DNA of 64,000 nt from Thiohalobacter thiocyanaticus (GTDB taxonomy: Bacteria > Pseudomonadota > Gammaproteobacteria > Thiohalobacterales > Thiohalobacteraceae), in the NCBI RefSeq assembly GCF_002356355.1, contig NZ_AP018052.1, forward strand, positions 1,178,001-1,242,000, written 5' to 3'. Position 1 is the stretch's first letter. Each line of letters begins with the position of its first letter. The notes beneath the pieces were generated by a model that did no database searches, had not been told where the DNA came from, and saw nothing but the letters and a program-made list of their open reading frames with translations. Positions 1 through 8,035 of the stretch are shown piece after piece. The translations under genes and the position numbers were made by a program.

Positions 1-2367
1 ATAGGTCGGCTCGATCGACTGCCCCACGCCGCAGATGTTGGAGATGGTCGCCGTCGGGGCGATGGCCATGGTATTGGAGTTGCGCATGCCCACGCGACGG
101 ACGCGTTCGCGCAGGCTGTCCCAGTCCAGCGTGTACTCGCGGTCCACATCCAGATAGCCGTCGCGTCCCTCCTCCAGCAGGGCGAGGGAGTCGATGGGCA
201 GTATGCCCCGGCTCCACAGCGAGCCGTCGAAGCTCGGGTAGCGGCCGCGCTCTTCGGCCAGGTCGGTCGAGGCCTTGATGGCATGAAAGGACACCGCTTC
301 CATGGAGCGGTCGGCAAACTCCACCGCCTCCATCGAGGCATAGGGGATGTCGAGCTGATACAGGGCATCCTGAAACCCCATCAGGCCGAGCCCGACCGGG
401 CGGTGGCGCAGATTGGCGCGTCGCGCCTGCGGGACCGAGTAGTAGTTGTAGTCGATGACGTTGTCGAGCATGCGCATGGCGGTGCCGATGGTGCGTTCGA
501 GCTTGTCCGGATCCAGGCCGTCGGCGCCGACGTGGCGCGCGAGGTTGATGGAGCCGAGATTGCATACCGCGATCTCGTCATCCGAGGTGTTCAGTGTGAT
601 CTCGGTGCACAGGTTGGAGGAATGCACGACGCCGACATGCTGCTGCGGCGAGCGCAGGTTGCAGGGGTCCTTGAAGGTCATCCACGGATGACCGGTCTCG
701 AACAGCATGGACAGCATCTTGCGCCACAATTCCACAGCTTGGACCCGGCGCGAGACACGGATCTCGCCGCGCGCGGCCTTCGCTTCGTATTCCGTGTAGC
801 GCTGTTCGAATTCCCGGCCGGTGAGATCGTGCAGATCGGTCACCTCGTCGGGTGAGAAAAGCGTCCACTCGGCCGCCTCGGCCACCCGTTTCATGAACAG
901 GTCGGGGATCCAGTTGGCGGTATTCATGTCATGGGTGCGGCGGCGCTCGTCGCCGGTGTTCTTGCGCAGTTCCAGGAAATCCTCGATGTCGATGTGCCAG
1001 GTCTCCAGATAGGCGCATACGGCCCCCTTGCGCTTGCCGCCCTGGTTGACCGCCACCGCGGTGTCGTTGGCGACTTTCAGGAATGGCACCACGCCCTGGC
1101 TCTTGCCGTTGGTGCCCTTGATGTGGGCATCCATGCCGCGCACCCGCGTCCAGTCGTTGCCCAGACCGCCGGCGAACTTGGACAGCAGTGCATTGTCGCG
1201 GATGCCGGAATAGATACCGTCGAGGTTGTCGGGAAGGGTGGTGAGATAGCAGGAGGAGAGCTGCGGGCGCAGGGTGCCGGAGTTGAACAGGGTCGGGGTG
1301 CTGCTCATGAAGTCGAAGCTGGAAAGCAGATCATAGAACTCGATCGCCCGCGCCTCGCGCTCGATCTCGTTGCTGGCCAGGCCCATGGCCACACGCATGA
1401 AAAACGCCTGCGGCAGTTCGAAGCGGGTCTTGTCATGGTGTATGAAGTAGCGGTCATAGAGGGTCTGCAGACCCAGATATGTGAACTGCAGATCGCGCTC
1501 GGGCTTGAGCGCGGCGCCGAGCCGATCCAGGTCGAAGCGGGTCAGTTCGCTGTCGAGCAGTTCCAGTTCCGCCCCGCGGTGGATGCAGGCCTTGAAGTAG
1601 TCGGGATAGCGCGTGGCCATTTCCGCCTGGGTGACCCGGGCGCTGCCGCCGCCTACAAAGCCCAGTGCCTCACGCCGCAGGTTGTCGAGCAGCAGGCGGG
1701 CGGCGACGTGGCTGTAGTCGGCTTCGCGATCGATCATCATGCGCCCGGCCATGACCAGTGCCTGGCCGACATCCCGCTCATGCATGCCGTCGAAGAGGTT
1801 GCGCCGGGCTTCCTGCAACACCGCGGCCGCGTCCACGTCCGTGAGCCCGGCGGTCGCCTCCTCGATCAGGGTTTCGATGTGGGCCAGGTCGAGCGGCCGG
1901 GTGCTGCCGTCATCGAGCGTAACCGTGAGTACGGCCTCGTCCTCGGCCGGCCGGCCCGCGCTCGCTGCGCGCCCGGCGGCGCGTCTTTCGGCCTGCTGAT
2001 GGCGGTACAGGACATAGGCACGGGCGGTCTTGTGCTCGCTGGCGCGCATCAGCGCCAGTTCGACCTGATCCTGGATGTCCTCGATGTGGACGGTGCCGCT
2101 GCCCGGCACGCGTCCGAACAGCGCGTCGATGACCTGGTCGGTCAGTTGCTCGACGGTCTCGTGGACCCGGCTGGAGGCCGCGGCGGTGCCGCCTTCCACG
2201 GCCAGGAAGGCCTTGGTCATGGCAATGGCGATCTTGCTGCGGTCGAAGGCGGTGACCTTGCCATTGCGGCGGATGACGCGGTAGCCGGTTGGCGTCGGCG
2301 GTTCCGGTTCCGGCCGCCGGGCGGCCGCCGGCGTCGGCGATTCGGTTGCGGTGGTGGTTGTCAGCAT
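1..2367 (-). CDS. nrdA: Ribonucleoside-diphosphate reductase large subunit, class I (partial, runs off left edge)
   Basis: Catalytic subunit of aerobic class I ribonucleotide reductase, which makes dNTP precursors from NDPs together with a small radical-carrying subunit. The 789 visible codons stay open to the window edge, so the C-terminus is missing. Residues about 20-125 form an ATP-cone. The thiyl-radical cysteine is Cys587 in an NLCTE motif. Cys373 in QLSSCYL matches the first redox cysteine, and the spacing of 214 residues equals that between C439 and C225 in E. coli NrdA. The partner motif VCNLGSIN is also present. The ATG follows a purine-rich GAGAGGGGGAGAGC. A cobalamin riboswitch lies in the leader, so expression is probably reduced when B12 is abundant. 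The small subunit would be to the left, outside the window. Confidence 0.95.
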   Translation of the reverse strand, partial: MLTTTTATESPTPAAARRPEPEPPTPTGYRVIRRNGKVTAFDRSKIAIAMTKAFLAVEGGTAAASSRVHETVEQLTDQVIDALFGRVPGSGTVHIEDIQDQVELALMRASEHKTARAYVLYRHQQAERRAAGRAASAGRPAEDEAVLTVTLDDGSTRPLDLAHIETLIEEATAGLTDVDAAAVLQEARRNLFDGMHERDVGQALVMAGRMMIDREADYSHVAARLLLDNLRREALGFVGGGSARVTQAEMATRYPDYFKACIHRGAELELLDSELTRFDLDRLGAALKPERDLQFTYLGLQTLYDRYFIHHDKTRFELPQAFFMRVAMGLASNEIEREARAIEFYDLLSSFDFMSSTPTLFNSGTLRPQLSSCYLTTLPDNLDGIYSGIRDNALLSKFAGGLGNDWTRVRGMDAHIKGTNGKSQGVVPFLKVANDTAVAVNQGGKRKGAVCAYLETWHIDIEDFLELRKNTGDERRRTHDMNTANWIPDLFMKRVAEAAEWTLFSPDEVTDLHDLTGREFEQRYTEYEAKAARGEIRVSRRVQAVELWRKMLSMLFETGHPWMTFKDPCNLRSPQQHVGVVHSSNLCTEITLNTSDDEIAVCNLGSINLARHVGADGLDPDKLERTIGTAMRMLDNVIDYNYYSVPQARRANLRHRPVGLGLMGFQDALYQLDIPYASMEAVEFADRSMEAVSFHAIKASTDLAEERGRYPSFDGSLWSRGILPIDSLALLEEGRDGYLDVDREYTLDWDSLRERVRRVGMRNSNTMAIAPTATISNICGVGQSIEPTY

Positions 2368-2484
2368 GCTCTCCCCCTCTCTGCGTGGTGGCAGTGTGTC
2401 GATGACAGCGGGAGACGCGCGGGCGAGGCTGGCGGGCCGGGATCGGGAAATCTGGCGGCTCTGCCACCCTGAGGCCTTGGCGCG

Positions 2485-2705
2485 AGACCCGGGTGCATGG
2501 ATTCGTGTGGAATCCACTCCGGCAGGTATTCGGGCTCGGGGGCTCGAACGGCGGTTGCCGTTCACCTGTGCCACGGCTTCCCATCCCGAAGGACAGTGCC
2601 TGTGCGTGCTGCACCTGTGGCGTCGTTCCCCCATACCGCTGCGCGACAGCCCCGGATTCTCACCGGGTTCCCTGTTGCCGCAACCACAATATCTAGTGGT
2701 CGCAC
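2485..2705 (-). promoter_or_regulatory. Cobalamin (B12) riboswitch in the nrdA leader
   Basis: Read on the minus strand, the leader contains the conserved AdoCbl aptamer blocks in order: ACAGGGAA, then CCGGTGAGAATCCGGGGCTG with its GTCGCGC extension, then GGGAAGCCG, and finally the B12 box GAGCCCGAATACCTGCC (about 2521-2537). It ends about 120 nt before the nrdA ATG. No obvious terminator with a U-run is visible, so a translational or antisense expression platform is possible. Control of a B12-independent reductase by B12 is a known regulatory logic and suggests a B12-dependent class II enzyme elsewhere. Confidence 0.9.
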
Positions 2706-2760
2706 CGGAGGTGAAGCCCAATATAGGAGATAATCGGGCGGGGTTCAAGCGGGTGGCGAT

Positions 2761-3651
2761 CTATCTTTCGGCCGCCGTCGCCAGGGCGATGAAGTCTGCC
2801 AGCCAGGGTAGTTCGGCCTCGGTGGTCCGCACGGCCGCGTACATGCGCCCGCCCATGCCTTGCGGGCCCAGCGGCCGGGCCGCCAGGCGATCGGCTTCCA
2901 GAGCCGGGCGCAGGACCCAGTCGGGCAGCGCAGCCAGGCCGCGGCGGCTGGCCACCAACTGCAACAGGACGGCGGTCAGTTCGCATTGGCGGACCTGCGC
3001 CGGCGTCACACCGGCCGGATCGAGGAAGTGGGTGAAGATATCCAGCCGCTGCTGCGGGACGGGGTAGGTGATGAGTGCCTGGTCGGCCAGGTCCTGCGGG
3101 CGGATCCAGTCGCGTTCAACCAGCGGATGGTCGGTCGGCATGGCCAGGAGGGCGCGATAGTCGAACAACGGCTGGAACTCCAGCCTCGGCCGCTCGATGG
3201 GGTCGGAGGTGATGACCAGGTCGATGTCGCCATCGATCAGTGCGGGCAGGGCATCGAAGTGGTCCGGCGTGCGGATGTCGATCTCGACTTCCGGCCAGCG
3301 CTGGCGGAAGTCCTCCAGCAGTGGCAGCAGCCAGTCGAAGCAGGCATGGCATTCGATGGTGACATAGAGGCGGCCGACTCGGCCGGCAGCGATTCCCAGC
3401 AGACTGTGTTCGACCTGCTCCAGCGCCGGCAGGACTTCCTGCGCGAGCGCGAGCACACGTTCGCCGGCCGGAGTGAGGCGGATCGGCCGACTGCCGCGAT
3501 GGAGCAGCGTCACCCCGTAGTGATCCTCCAGGGTGCGAAGCTGGTGAGACAGTGCCGACTGGGTCAGATGCACTCGCTCCGCCGCCTGCGCCAGGCTGCC
3601 GCTGGCCGCGAGGGCGGCGAGGGTGCGGAGGTGCCGGATCTCGATCGTCAT
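2761..3651 (-). CDS. metR: LysR-family regulator of methionine synthesis, MetR
   Basis: 296-aa LysR regulator. An N-terminal winged helix-turn-helix (about residues 3-62, with SLAQAAERVHLTQSALSHQL) is followed by the periplasmic-binding-protein-like effector domain. The segment IECHACFDWLLP near residues 99-110 is characteristic of MetR, whose coinducer is homocysteine. It is divergent from metE, the classical arrangement. The start overlaps a MetR box, consistent with autorepression. There is no clear Shine-Dalgarno before the ATG in the AT-rich leader, so the start or a leaderless transcript is uncertain. It reads towards the riboswitch and nrdA but is separated from them by about 390 nt. 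Confidence 0.93.
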   Translation of the reverse strand: MTIEIRHLRTLAALAASGSLAQAAERVHLTQSALSHQLRTLEDHYGVTLLHRGSRPIRLTPAGERVLALAQEVLPALEQVEHSLLGIAAGRVGRLYVTIECHACFDWLLPLLEDFRQRWPEVEIDIRTPDHFDALPALIDGDIDLVITSDPIERPRLEFQPLFDYRALLAMPTDHPLVERDWIRPQDLADQALITYPVPQQRLDIFTHFLDPAGVTPAQVRQCELTAVLLQLVASRRGLAALPDWVLRPALEADRLAARPLGPQGMGGRMYAAVRTTEAELPWLADFIALATAAER

Positions 3652-3663
3652 GAATAAAATTCA
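3651..3663. promoter_or_regulatory. MetR box in the metR-metE intergenic region
   Basis: TGAATAAAATTCA is a perfect match to the MetR consensus TGAA-N5-TTCA. It abuts the metR start codon and lies about 90 nt upstream of the metE ATG in an AT-rich patch (about 3651-3700) that should hold both promoters. A second, imperfect half-site begins at 3673. Confidence 0.8.
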
Positions 3664-3752
3664 ATTAAATAATGAAAATATTGAGATTGATTCATTTAAG
3701 TGTCGGGCACCATACTCCGCGGCCTCATTCAGAACAAGAGGCAGAAGACACC

Positions 3753-6059
3753 ATGACCACGACGCATAATCTCGGTTTTCCCCGTATCGGCCATCGGCGC
3801 GAACTGAAATTCGCCACCGAACAGTACTGGCGCGGCGAGATCGATCGCGACACTCTGCTCAGGACCGGGCGCGAACTGCGCGAGCGGCACTGGAAGCTCC
3901 AGCAGGCGGCCGGTCTGGACCTCATTCCCGTGGGCGACTTCTCGCTCTATGACCAGGTCCTGGACCATGCCGTGATGTTCGGCGTCGTGCCGCGCCGCTT
4001 CGGGCATGCGGGCGGTCCGGTCGATCTGGATACGATGTTTCGCATGGCCCGGGGCCGCGCCCCGACCGGCACACCGGCCGCGGCCTGCGAAATGACCAAG
4101 TGGTTCGACACCAACTATCACTACCTGGTCCCGGAATTCGAGACCGATACGCGTTTCGCCCTGTCCTCGGAGCACCTGTTCGAACAGGTCGAGGAGGCCG
4201 GGGCATTGGGCATCCCCGTCAAGCCGGTGCTGCTGGGGCCCCTGAGTTTTCTGTGGCTGGGGAAGTCGCGGGACACCCGCGCGGCGCCCCTGGCGCTGCT
4301 CGAGCAGTTGCTGCCCGTCTACGGTGAGGTGCTGGAGCGGCTGGCCGGGCTCGGCGCCGACTGGGTGCAGATCGACGAGCCGATCCTGACCCTGGACCTG
4401 CCCGCCGCCTGGCACAAGGCCTTCGAATCGACCTATCATCGATTGCAGAGCGCTCCGGTGAAGCTGCTGCTCACCACCTATTTCGGTGCATTGCAGGACA
4501 ACCTGTGTCTGGCTGCCAACCTGCCCGTCGCCGGCCTGCACATCGACGCCGTGCGCGCCCCGGAACAGGTCGCTGCCGTGGCCGACTGGCTGGCGCCGCA
4601 CAAGGTGCTCTCCGTGGGCAGCGTCGACGGCCGCAACATCTGGCGCACCGATCTCAGCGCCGCGCTCGATCGCCTCGAGCCGCTGCGGGAGGCATTGGGC
4701 GAGCGTCTGTGGATCGCGCCTTCATGCTCGCTGCTGCACGTGCCGGTGGACCTGGGGCAGGAAGACAGGCTGGATGCCGAACTGCGGTCCTGGCTGGCCT
4801 TCGCCACGCAGAAGGTCGAGGAGGTCAGCGCGCTCAAACAGGCCCTGGACCGTGGTCGCGAGGCCGCCGTGGCCGCCCTGCAGGCCAGCGATGCGGCGGT
4901 CCACTCCCGGGCGCGGTCGCAGCGACTGCACCGGCCCGAGGTGCGCGAGCGGATGGCGCGCGTCGACGCTCGCATGTCTCAGCGCCAGCACCCCTACAGC
5001 GAACGCGCCAGGGTGCAGCATCAGCGACTTAACCTGCCGGCCTTTCCGACCACGACCATTGGTTCCTTCCCGCAAACGGACGAGATCCGCGCCGCACGGC
5101 GCGATTTCAAGGCCGGGCGTATCACCGCGCAGGCCTACGACGACAAGATGCGCGAGCAGATCGCCTATGCGGTCAGACAGCAGGAGGACTATGGCCTGGA
5201 TGTCCTGGTGCATGGCGAGGCCGAGCGCAACGACATGGTCGAGTACTTCGGTGAGCAACTCGAAGGCTATGCCTTCACCCGCTATGGCTGGGTGCAGTCC
5301 TATGGCTCACGCTGCGTGAAGCCGCCGATCCTGTTCGGCGACGTGGTGCGCCCTCACCCCATGACCGTGGAGTGGGCGCGCTACGCCCAGGCGCTGACCG
5401 ACAAGCCCATGAAGGGGATGCTGACCGGGCCGGTGACCATGTTGCAATGGGCCTTCGTGCGTGATGATCAGCCGCGCGAGGAGACCTGCCTGCAGGTCGC
5501 ACTGGCGCTGCGTGACGAGGTCACCGATCTCGAAGCCGCGGGCATCGGCGTCATCCAGATCGACGAGCCGGCTCTGCGCGAAGGTCTGCCGCTGCGCCGC
5601 GATGACTGGACGGGCTACCTGGCCTGGGCGGCCCGCTGCTTCCGCATCGCCGCCAGCGGCGTGCGGGACGAAACCCAGATCCATACCCATATGTGCTATT
5701 CGGAGTTCAACGACATCATCGAGGCCATCGCGGATCTGGATGCTGACGTGATCACCATCGAGACGGCGCGCTCCGATATGGAACTGCTGGATGCCTTCCA
5801 CGACTTCGATTACCCGAACGAGATCGGCCCCGGGGTCTACGATATCCATTCTCCGAACCGTCCGGAGGTGACGCAGATGGTCGAGTTGATGCGCAAGGCG
5901 GCGCAGCGCATCCCCGCCGCACGTCTGTGGGTGAACCCCGACTGTGGGCTCAAGACGCGCGGCTGGCCCGAGGTGGAGGATTCGCTGCGCAACATGGTCA
6001 CGGCCGCCAGGCAACTCAGGCGGATGCAGGGACAGGATATCCGGACGACCGGGTCCTGA
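3753..6059 (+). CDS. metE: Cobalamin-independent methionine synthase
   Basis: Transfers a methyl group from 5-methyltetrahydropteroyltri-L-glutamate to homocysteine without B12. The 768 residues match the family length of about 750-770. The catalytic zinc ligands are visible with exact family spacing: His646 and Cys648 in HTHMCYSEF, a glutamate near 670 in ITIETARS, and Cys731 in NPDCGLKTR. The N-terminal signature [14 protein letters not shown] starts at residue 5. The ATG at 3753 is chosen over the upstream in-frame ATG at 3672 because homology begins there. It is divergent from metR with a MetR box between. Confidence 0.97.
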   Translation: MTTTHNLGFPRIGHRRELKFATEQYWRGEIDRDTLLRTGRELRERHWKLQQAAGLDLIPVGDFSLYDQVLDHAVMFGVVPRRFGHAGGPVDLDTMFRMARGRAPTGTPAAACEMTKWFDTNYHYLVPEFETDTRFALSSEHLFEQVEEAGALGIPVKPVLLGPLSFLWLGKSRDTRAAPLALLEQLLPVYGEVLERLAGLGADWVQIDEPILTLDLPAAWHKAFESTYHRLQSAPVKLLLTTYFGALQDNLCLAANLPVAGLHIDAVRAPEQVAAVADWLAPHKVLSVGSVDGRNIWRTDLSAALDRLEPLREALGERLWIAPSCSLLHVPVDLGQEDRLDAELRSWLAFATQKVEEVSALKQALDRGREAAVAALQASDAAVHSRARSQRLHRPEVRERMARVDARMSQRQHPYSERARVQHQRLNLPAFPTTTIGSFPQTDEIRAARRDFKAGRITAQAYDDKMREQIAYAVRQQEDYGLDVLVHGEAERNDMVEYFGEQLEGYAFTRYGWVQSYGSRCVKPPILFGDVVRPHPMTVEWARYAQALTDKPMKGMLTGPVTMLQWAFVRDDQPREETCLQVALALRDEVTDLEAAGIGVIQIDEPALREGLPLRRDDWTGYLAWAARCFRIAASGVRDETQIHTHMCYSEFNDIIEAIADLDADVITIETARSDMELLDAFHDFDYPNEIGPGVYDIHSPNRPEVTQMVELMRKAAQRIPAARLWVNPDCGLKTRGWPEVEDSLRNMVTAARQLRRMQGQDIRTTGS

Positions 6060-6235
6060 TCGGGTGCATGCCGGCGTTGCTGCGGTCAGTGCCGGGAGCG
6101 GCAGTTGCCATCAGTTCAGGTGGCTCCTGCTGCATCTCGGCAGAGCTGTACCTTGTGGCGCTCCAGCCAGGCCTTCAGCACGGCCATGTGACGGGTGGGG
6201 CGGCTGCCGTCCTGCTGCCCGCTCTTTCTACTAAC

Positions 6236-6254
6236 AATAACGATTATCATTTAG
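6236..6254. promoter_or_regulatory. Fur box / iron-regulated promoter of fecI
   Basis: The 19-mer AATAACGATTATCATTTAG agrees with the Fur consensus (GATAATGATAATCATTATC) over a core of GATTATCATT and lies 59 nt upstream of fecI. A possible -10 (TATAGT, 6268-6273) lies 17 nt past a weak -35 inside the box, so bound Fur would block the polymerase. The rest of 6060-6312 shows no gene. Confidence 0.7.
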
Positions 6255-6312
6255 ATTATTTTTATTGTATAGTCTGCTGGGAATGTCATAGGCAACACCT
6301 GATACCAGCGCC

Positions 6313-6825
6313 ATGTCATGGACTTACGAACAGCATCTGGCGGACTTCTACCGTCAGCATCACAGTTGGCTGCAGCAGCTGTTGCGTCGGCGAGCAGGCT
6401 GCTCCGAGACCGCGGCTGACCTGGCGCAGGATACCTTCCTGCGGCTGCTCAGCCGCGACGAGGACCTGAGCCGGATCGATTCGCCGCGGGCCTATCTGAC
6501 CCGCATCGCCCAGGGGCTGCTGGCCAACCACTGGCGCCGGCGTGACATCGAACAGGCCTATCTCGACGCCCTGAGCCGGCAGCCGGAAGCGCTCGCGCCC
6601 TCGCCGGAGGTGCATCACCTCATTGTGGAGACCCTGTATCGCCTGGATGCCGCCCTGCGGGACCTGCCGGAGCAGGTCCGCCAGGCCTTTCTGTTGTCCC
6701 GGCTGGAGGGCGTGCGCTATGCCGACATCGCCGCCGAGTTCGGGGTCAGTGAGCGTATGGTCAAGAAGTACATAGCCCGGGCCATGCTGCAATGCCTGCA
6801 GGCGGATCTGGATCTGGCGGCATGA
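6313..6825 (+). CDS. fecI: ECF sigma factor, FecI type
   Basis: 170-aa extracytoplasmic-function sigma factor. Region 2 is seen in the first 75 residues (HHSWLQQLLRRRAGC, then DLAQDTFLRLL) and region 4 in residues about 110-165 (LPEQVRQAFLLSRLEGVRYADIAAEFGVS). It sits behind a Fur box. Its stop overlaps the start of fecR, and a TonB-dependent receptor with an N-terminal signalling domain follows. This is the standard cell-surface signalling module, in which ligand binding at the receptor releases the sigma factor through FecR. Confidence 0.92.
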   Translation: MSWTYEQHLADFYRQHHSWLQQLLRRRAGCSETAADLAQDTFLRLLSRDEDLSRIDSPRAYLTRIAQGLLANHWRRRDIEQAYLDALSRQPEALAPSPEVHHLIVETLYRLDAALRDLPEQVRQAFLLSRLEGVRYADIAAEFGVSERMVKKYIARAMLQCLQADLDLAA

Positions 6826-7778
6826 CACAACGCCATGCAGGCAGCAGCGTGGACCCGATGGACGCCCTGGAGCAGGCCGCCGAATGGTTTGCCTGTCTGC
6901 AGGGCGAGGAAGTCAGCGCCACTGAACGCGAGCGCTGGCGGCAGTGGCTGCAGGCGAGTGCGGCGCATCGCCAGGCCTGGGCGCGGGTGGAGCGCATCGA
7001 CCACCAGTTCCGCAGCCTGCCCGCGCAGCCGGCGCGTCAGGCGCTGCAAGCGGCCGGTCGCAGTCGGCGCCGCTTCCTCAAGGGGGTGGTCGGGCTGGGC
7101 CTGGTGGCACCGGTGGGCTGGCTGGCCTGGCGGCAGATGGCGCCGACGGCGGGACTGACCCGGCTGCACACCGCCACCGGCGAGATCCGCGAAATCGAAC
7201 TCCCCGATGGCAGCCGGCTCTGGCTCAACACCGACACGGCCGTGCATCTGGATTACACCCCGGCGCTACGCCGGCTGGAACTGCTGGCCGGCGAGGTCCA
7301 TCTCGCGACCGCCGCCGATCCGCGGCCGCTGCGCATCGACACACCGTACGGCCCAGCGTCGCCCCTGGGCACCCGCTTCAGCGTGCGGCTGGAGGAACAC
7401 CGGGCCCGGGTCGCGGTGAGCGCCGGACGGGTCGCGGTCACACCCCGGCAGGGCGCCGGGACCAGTGAGATCGCGGCCGGCCGGGTGCGGACCTTCACCC
7501 GCCGGCAGGTGTCGGCGAGCACGCCGCTGACATCGCAGGACGCGGCCTGGCCCCGCGGCATGCTGGTGGCGGATAACCTGGCGCTGGGCGCGTTTCTCGC
7601 CGAACTGGAGCGCTATCGGGTGGGCGTGATCCGCTGCGATGCCGGGGTTGCCGACCTGAAACTGGTCGGCGCCTATCCACTGGAGGATACCGACCGCGTT
7701 CTCGCGGCCCTGGAGGCCAGCCTGCCGGTCCGGGTGACGCGCATCACCCCCTGGTGGGTCAGCGTACAGGCGCGCTGA
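6822..7778 (+). CDS. fecR: FecR-type anti-sigma / transmembrane signal transducer
   Basis: 318-aa inner-membrane regulator. A cytoplasmic N-terminal domain (DUF4880-like; WFACLQGEEVSATERERWRQW) precedes one membrane segment at about residues 73-90 (GVVGLGLVAPVGWLAW), the periplasmic FecR domain (TATGEIREIELPDGSRLWLN) and a C-terminal STN-like region expected to contact the receptor. The ATG at 6822 overlaps the fecI stop in an ATGA junction. The upstream ATG at 6792 lies inside fecI and is less likely. A repeat-A hairpin separates it from the receptor gene. Confidence 0.9.
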   Translation: MTQRHAGSSVDPMDALEQAAEWFACLQGEEVSATERERWRQWLQASAAHRQAWARVERIDHQFRSLPAQPARQALQAAGRSRRRFLKGVVGLGLVAPVGWLAWRQMAPTAGLTRLHTATGEIREIELPDGSRLWLNTDTAVHLDYTPALRRLELLAGEVHLATAADPRPLRIDTPYGPASPLGTRFSVRLEEHRARVAVSAGRVAVTPRQGAGTSEIAAGRVRTFTRRQVSASTPLTSQDAAWPRGMLVADNLALGAFLAELERYRVGVIRCDAGVADLKLVGAYPLEDTDRVLAALEASLPVRVTRITPWWVSVQAR

Positions 7779-7850
7779 GACAGTTCAATGCGCGTGCAAT
7801 GCCTACTCAAGAAAAAATCACGATCCGGTTCGGATGGCGCTTGCTCAGCT

Positions 7851-7934
7851 GTCATTGCGAGCGAAGCGTGGCAATCTCATACCGCAAAATCAGCCGGTCA
7901 GAGATTGCCGCGTCACTTCGTTCCTCGCAATGAC
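7851..7934. repeat. Dispersed palindromic repeat, family A (copy 1)
   Basis: An imperfect inverted repeat runs from GTCATTGCGAGCGAAGCGTG to TTCCTCGCAATGAC, with GGCAATCTC/GAGATTGCC inner arms. Related copies are at 17024-17107, 59339-59367 and 60517-60544. It lies between fecR and the receptor gene and has no coding potential. Confidence 0.85.
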
Positions 7935-8035
7935 CTTAAGCATGTGTCATTGCGATGCGGTTCCCCTTTTTCCGGCTCGCGGGGCAGAGAGGAAAACCAC
8001 CCTCTCAGAACGCAATTCGAATCAAGGAGTCCCGC

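Noticed and set aside
931-2472. A 513-codon open frame on the plus strand opposite nrdA
   Set aside because: It lies fully antisense to nrdA, which has all catalytic motifs. Long antisense frames are expected at this GC content.
6116-6235. Short minus-strand frame resembling a protein C-terminus (RHMAVLKAWLERHKVQLC)
   Set aside because: Only about 40 codons with no start and no family recognised; could be a gene remnant but cannot be supported.
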